This document shows positions 61,397 to 64,000 of a DNA stretch of 64,000 nucleotides, in pieces. The translations under genes and the position numbers were made by a program. Each line of letters starts with the position of its first letter. The stretch's first letter is position 1. The notes under the pieces are model-generated. The model was not told the origin of the DNA. It ran no database searches and worked only from the letters and a program-made list of their open reading frames with translations. This DNA is from Microvirga puerhi (GTDB lineage: Bacteria; Pseudomonadota; Alphaproteobacteria; Rhizobiales; Beijerinckiaceae). The stretch is taken from assembly GCF_020089865.1 (NCBI RefSeq), contig NZ_JAIRBM010000005.1, forward strand, positions 250,126 to 314,125, written 5' to 3'.

Positions 61397-63310
61397 ATGT
61401 CCTCTCCGTCAGCGTCCTCTCCGCGTGAGGGGGCGAAAACAACGCCCGGTTTCATGGTCACGGTCAATCGGCTCTGGCCCTATCTTTGGCCTCACGGTCG
61501 CCGGGACCTTCAGATGCGGGTGTTCCTGGCCTTCGCGCTTCTCCTGGTCGCGAAGGGCGCCACGATGGTCACGCCCTTCGCGTTCAAGTGGGCGACCGAT
61601 GCTCTGGTGGCGGCGACATCGGCGAGCGGTCAGTCGGCGACGGAAACCGCTGCCACGGCCGGTGCATGGCTCTGGCGCGCGCCGATCCTTCTGACGGCGA
61701 TCTACGGCCTCACCCGGATCATCATGGCGGTGCTCACACAGGTCCGCGACGGACTCTTTGCCAAGGTCGCCATGCATGCGGTGCGCAAGCTCGCCATGCA
61801 GACCTTCGAGCACATGCACCGCCTCTCCCTTCGCTTCCACCTGGAGCGCAAGACCGGCGGCCTCACACGCGTGCTGGAGCGGGGCCGTAACGGCATTGAG
61901 GAATTGTCGCGCCTCGCGGTGCTGACCCTCATTCCGACCATCGTGGAATTTGCGATGGTGCTTGGTATCCTGGCCTGGGAGTTCGACTGGCTCTATTCGC
62001 TCGTCGTGTTCGTGATGGTGGTGGTCTATCTCGCCTACACCTATCAGGCGACGCAGTGGCGGATCTCGATTCGCAGGCGCATGAACGAGTCGGATGTCGA
62101 CGCCAACACCAAGGCGGTCGACTCGCTCCTCAACTACGAAACGGTCAAGTATTTTGGCGCCGAGGCGCGGGAGGCGATCCGCTACGATCACTCCATGGAG
62201 CGCTTCGAGAAAGCCTCCACCCAGACCTACACATCGCTCGCGGTGCTCAATGCCGGACAGGCGGTCATCTTCACCATCGGCATGACGATCGTGATGATTC
62301 TGGCAGCGCGGGACATCATGGCGGGGCGCACCTCGATCGGCAGCTTCGTCCTCGTCAACGCCATGCTGGTGCAACTCTACATTCCGCTGAACTTCATGGG
62401 CATGCTCTATCGCGAGATCAAGCAGGCGCTCATCGACATCGACGACATGTTCCGGATCCTCGACAGCAATCCCGAGATCGAGGACAAGCCGCATGCAAAG
62501 CCGCTCCATGTCGGGCAGGGCATCGTCCGCTTCGAGGATGTGCACTTCGCCTACAATCCGGAGCGCCCGATCCTGAAGGGTGTCAGCTTCGAGGTACCGG
62601 CGGGACACACGGTCGCCATCGTCGGCCCGTCCGGCGCCGGCAAGTCGACCATCTCGCGCCTCCTGTTCCGCTTCTACGAGCCGACGAGCGGCCGCATCCT
62701 CATCGACGGCCAGAACATCGCGGACGTGCAGCAAGCGTCCCTCCGGAAGGCCATCGGCATGGTCCCGCAGGACACGGTGCTGTTCAACGACACGATCGGC
62801 TACAACGTCCAGTACGGCCGCTGGGACGCGGCCGCCGAGGAGGTGAGGGAGGCGGCGCGTCTCGCTCAGATCGACCGTTTCATCGGTCACCTTCCGGAAG
62901 GTTATGAGACGCCGGTCGGCGAGCGCGGCCTGAAGCTTTCCGGCGGCGAGAAGCAGCGTGTCGCCATCGCCCGCACGATCCTGAAAGGACCGCCGATCCT
63001 GGTCCTCGACGAGGCGACCTCGGCCCTCGATTCCTTCACCGAGAAGGAGATCCAGGATGCTCTCGACCGGGTCAGCCGTGGCCGCACGACCCTCGTCATC
63101 GCCCATCGCCTGTCCACGATCATCGGGGCCGATGAGATCATCGTGCTCGATCACGGACGCATCGTCGAGCGCGGCACCCATGCGAGCCTGCTGGCCCAGG
63201 GCGGCGTCTATGCGGCCATGTGGAATCGCCAGCGCGAGGCGGACGAGGCCCGCGAGACTTTGCTGCGGACCGAGGACGAGGAGCGCAAGCGGGAAAGCGT
63301 GGCGGGTTGA
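61397..63310 (+). CDS. Atm1-type ABC exporter (fused permease and ATPase)
   Basis: This half-transporter of 637 residues acts as a homodimer in the inner membrane. Residues ~25-330 hold six membrane helices with the Atm1-type TKAVDSLLNYETVKYFGAE segment near residue 235. The ATPase has Walker A GPSGAGKST near residue 412, the signature LSGGEKQ near residue 515 and Walker B ILVLDEATSALD near residue 535. Relatives export glutathione-linked metals or sulfur compounds. It is not a type I secretion ATPase by these features. ATG 61361 is an in-frame alternative start. Confidence 0.93.
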   Translation: MSSPSASSPREGAKTTPGFMVTVNRLWPYLWPHGRRDLQMRVFLAFALLLVAKGATMVTPFAFKWATDALVAATSASGQSATETAATAGAWLWRAPILLTAIYGLTRIIMAVLTQVRDGLFAKVAMHAVRKLAMQTFEHMHRLSLRFHLERKTGGLTRVLERGRNGIEELSRLAVLTLIPTIVEFAMVLGILAWEFDWLYSLVVFVMVVVYLAYTYQATQWRISIRRRMNESDVDANTKAVDSLLNYETVKYFGAEAREAIRYDHSMERFEKASTQTYTSLAVLNAGQAVIFTIGMTIVMILAARDIMAGRTSIGSFVLVNAMLVQLYIPLNFMGMLYREIKQALIDIDDMFRILDSNPEIEDKPHAKPLHVGQGIVRFEDVHFAYNPERPILKGVSFEVPAGHTVAIVGPSGAGKSTISRLLFRFYEPTSGRILIDGQNIADVQQASLRKAIGMVPQDTVLFNDTIGYNVQYGRWDAAAEEVREAARLAQIDRFIGHLPEGYETPVGERGLKLSGGEKQRVAIARTILKGPPILVLDEATSALDSFTEKEIQDALDRVSRGRTTLVIAHRLSTIIGADEIIVLDHGRIVERGTHASLLAQGGVYAAMWNRQREADEARETLLRTEDEERKRESVAG

Positions 63311-63364
63311 CGGAACCCGCCGGCCCTGCCATCCCCCTGATCGACATAAAGGTTTTGAGGAAGA

Positions 63365-64000
63365 ATGTCCGATATCCTGGAATCGATGCGCCGCATCTTC
63401 GTCCCGATCCATAAGGAAGGGTATCCCTTCATCCTGATCGCCTTGATCGCCACGATCCTGCTGGCCATGCTGTGGTCGCCGTTGGGATGGATCGGCACGA
63501 TCCTGACCGTCTGGGTGTGCTACTTCTTCCGCGATCCGCCCCGCGTGACGCCGATCCGCGAGGGCCTCGTGGTCTCTCCCGCCGACGGGCGCGTGAGCCT
63601 CATCACCACCGCGGTGCCGCCCGCCGAGCTCGACCTGCCGCAGGAACCGATGACCCGCATCTCGGTGTTCATGAACGTGTTCGATTGCCACGTGAACCGC
63701 TCGCCGGTGGCCGGCCGCATCCTCCAGATCCTCTATACGCCGGGCCTCTTCCTCAATGCCGAGCTCGACAAGGCAAGCGAGGACAACGAGCGCAACGCTC
63801 TCGTCATCGAGACCGCCGGCACCCGCATCGGCGTGGTCCAGATCGCGGGCCTCGTGGCGCGCCGCATCGTCTCCTTCGTCAAGACCGGCGACACTTTAAG
63901 TCCCGGCGAGCGCTTCGGCCTGATCCGCTTCGGCTCGCGTCTCGACATCTATGTGCCCCTCACGGCCCAGGTCCTCGTCGGCCTCGGCCAGACCTCGGTC
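63365..64000 (+). CDS. psd: Phosphatidylserine decarboxylase, 3' end outside window
   Basis: Psd makes phosphatidylethanolamine in the inner membrane. ATG 63365 follows GAGGAA, and the frame stays open to the window end (212 residues). A hydrophobic pair near residues 22-50 precedes YFFRDPPR near residue 54. PADGRV near residue 68, [16 protein letters not shown] near residue 100 and [11 protein letters not shown] are diagnostic of the short, archaetype-like Psd. The GS(S/T) self-cleavage site, where the pyruvoyl group forms, is probably the GS in RFGSRL near residue 191. Confidence 0.95.
   Translation, partial: MSDILESMRRIFVPIHKEGYPFILIALIATILLAMLWSPLGWIGTILTVWVCYFFRDPPRVTPIREGLVVSPADGRVSLITTAVPPAELDLPQEPMTRISVFMNVFDCHVNRSPVAGRILQILYTPGLFLNAELDKASEDNERNALVIETAGTRIGVVQIAGLVARRIVSFVKTGDTLSPGERFGLIRFGSRLDIYVPLTAQVLVGLGQTSV

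Noticed and set aside
61397-63310. ABC exporter as the missing type I secretion ATPase for the RTX proteins
   Set aside because: The YETVKYFGAE segment and lack of a C39-like or HlyD neighbour place it with Atm1 exporters.
61409-63691. A 760-residue open frame on the minus strand opposite the ABC exporter
   Set aside because: It is antisense to a gene with full ABC motifs and to psd, has no domain and shows His/Asp/Arg-rich shadow composition.

Overview
This is a GC-rich chromosomal segment from an alphaproteobacterium. A member of the Hyphomicrobiales, probably Methylobacteriaceae close to Microvirga, is my best guess. That guess is inference from gene content (DUF1289, DUF2865, class II DAHP synthase, a glutamyl-tRNA synthetase with a KRLG-type loop, an Atm1-type exporter), base composition, and small dispersed palindromes between genes. 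The window is mostly housekeeping genes with several accessory islands. I see no transposase, integrase, phage gene or CRISPR array.

Layout: 1-5.6 kb holds the N-terminal two thirds of aminopeptidase N and two tandem RTX (hemolysin-type Ca-binding) exoproteins that share a near-identical C-terminal module. From 5.8 to 11.9 kb come glyoxalase I and a purine-salvage operon (xdhA-xdhB-xdhC plus guanine deaminase) that would convert guanine to xanthine and then urate. From 11.9 to 15.7 kb are an orphan His-rich UreE, YbaK, a methyltransferase-like membrane protein, a GNAT protein and DusA. From 15.7 to 18.2 kb is the most unusual part: two short secreted proteins built from xNGLx pentapeptide repeats, a decayed third copy between them inside a ~440 bp tandem duplication, and a secreted protein resembling the uncharacterised ADYC-domain family.

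From 18.3 to 26.2 kb are a TauE/SafE transporter, a retropepsin-like protease with a DUF1289 protein, divergent cobS and cobT, a nuclease, a uracil-DNA-glycosylase-like protein, a PaaG-like isomerase and a third RTX protein with a beta-helix-like and cadherin-like N-terminal part. From 26.4 to 36.5 kb are an AraC regulator, a beta-hydroxyacid dehydrogenase, an amino-acid binding protein, moaA, an L,D-transpeptidase, tRNA-Val(CAC), gph, rpiA and small enzymes. From 36.7 to 39.7 kb is a tctCBA tricarboxylate transporter. From 39.9 to 42.5 kb are an O-antigen ligase-like protein and glutathione reductase.

From 42.5 to 47.2 kb is a lower-GC, three-gene minus-strand cassette (glycosyltransferase-like, polysaccharide-deacetylase-like, AAC(3)-like) that looks like a surface-glycan module. 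From 47.3 kb to the end are class II DAHP synthase, a 27-residue membrane peptide, nadE, gltX, a cysS-GNAT-cimA operon, creA, DUF2865, LOG-family and LysM proteins, an Atm1-type exporter and the start of psd. Two families of intergenic palindromes recur: one with GTCATTCC...GGAATGAC ends, and one stem-loop with a conserved CCGGxxCCAC-like loop but different complementary stems.
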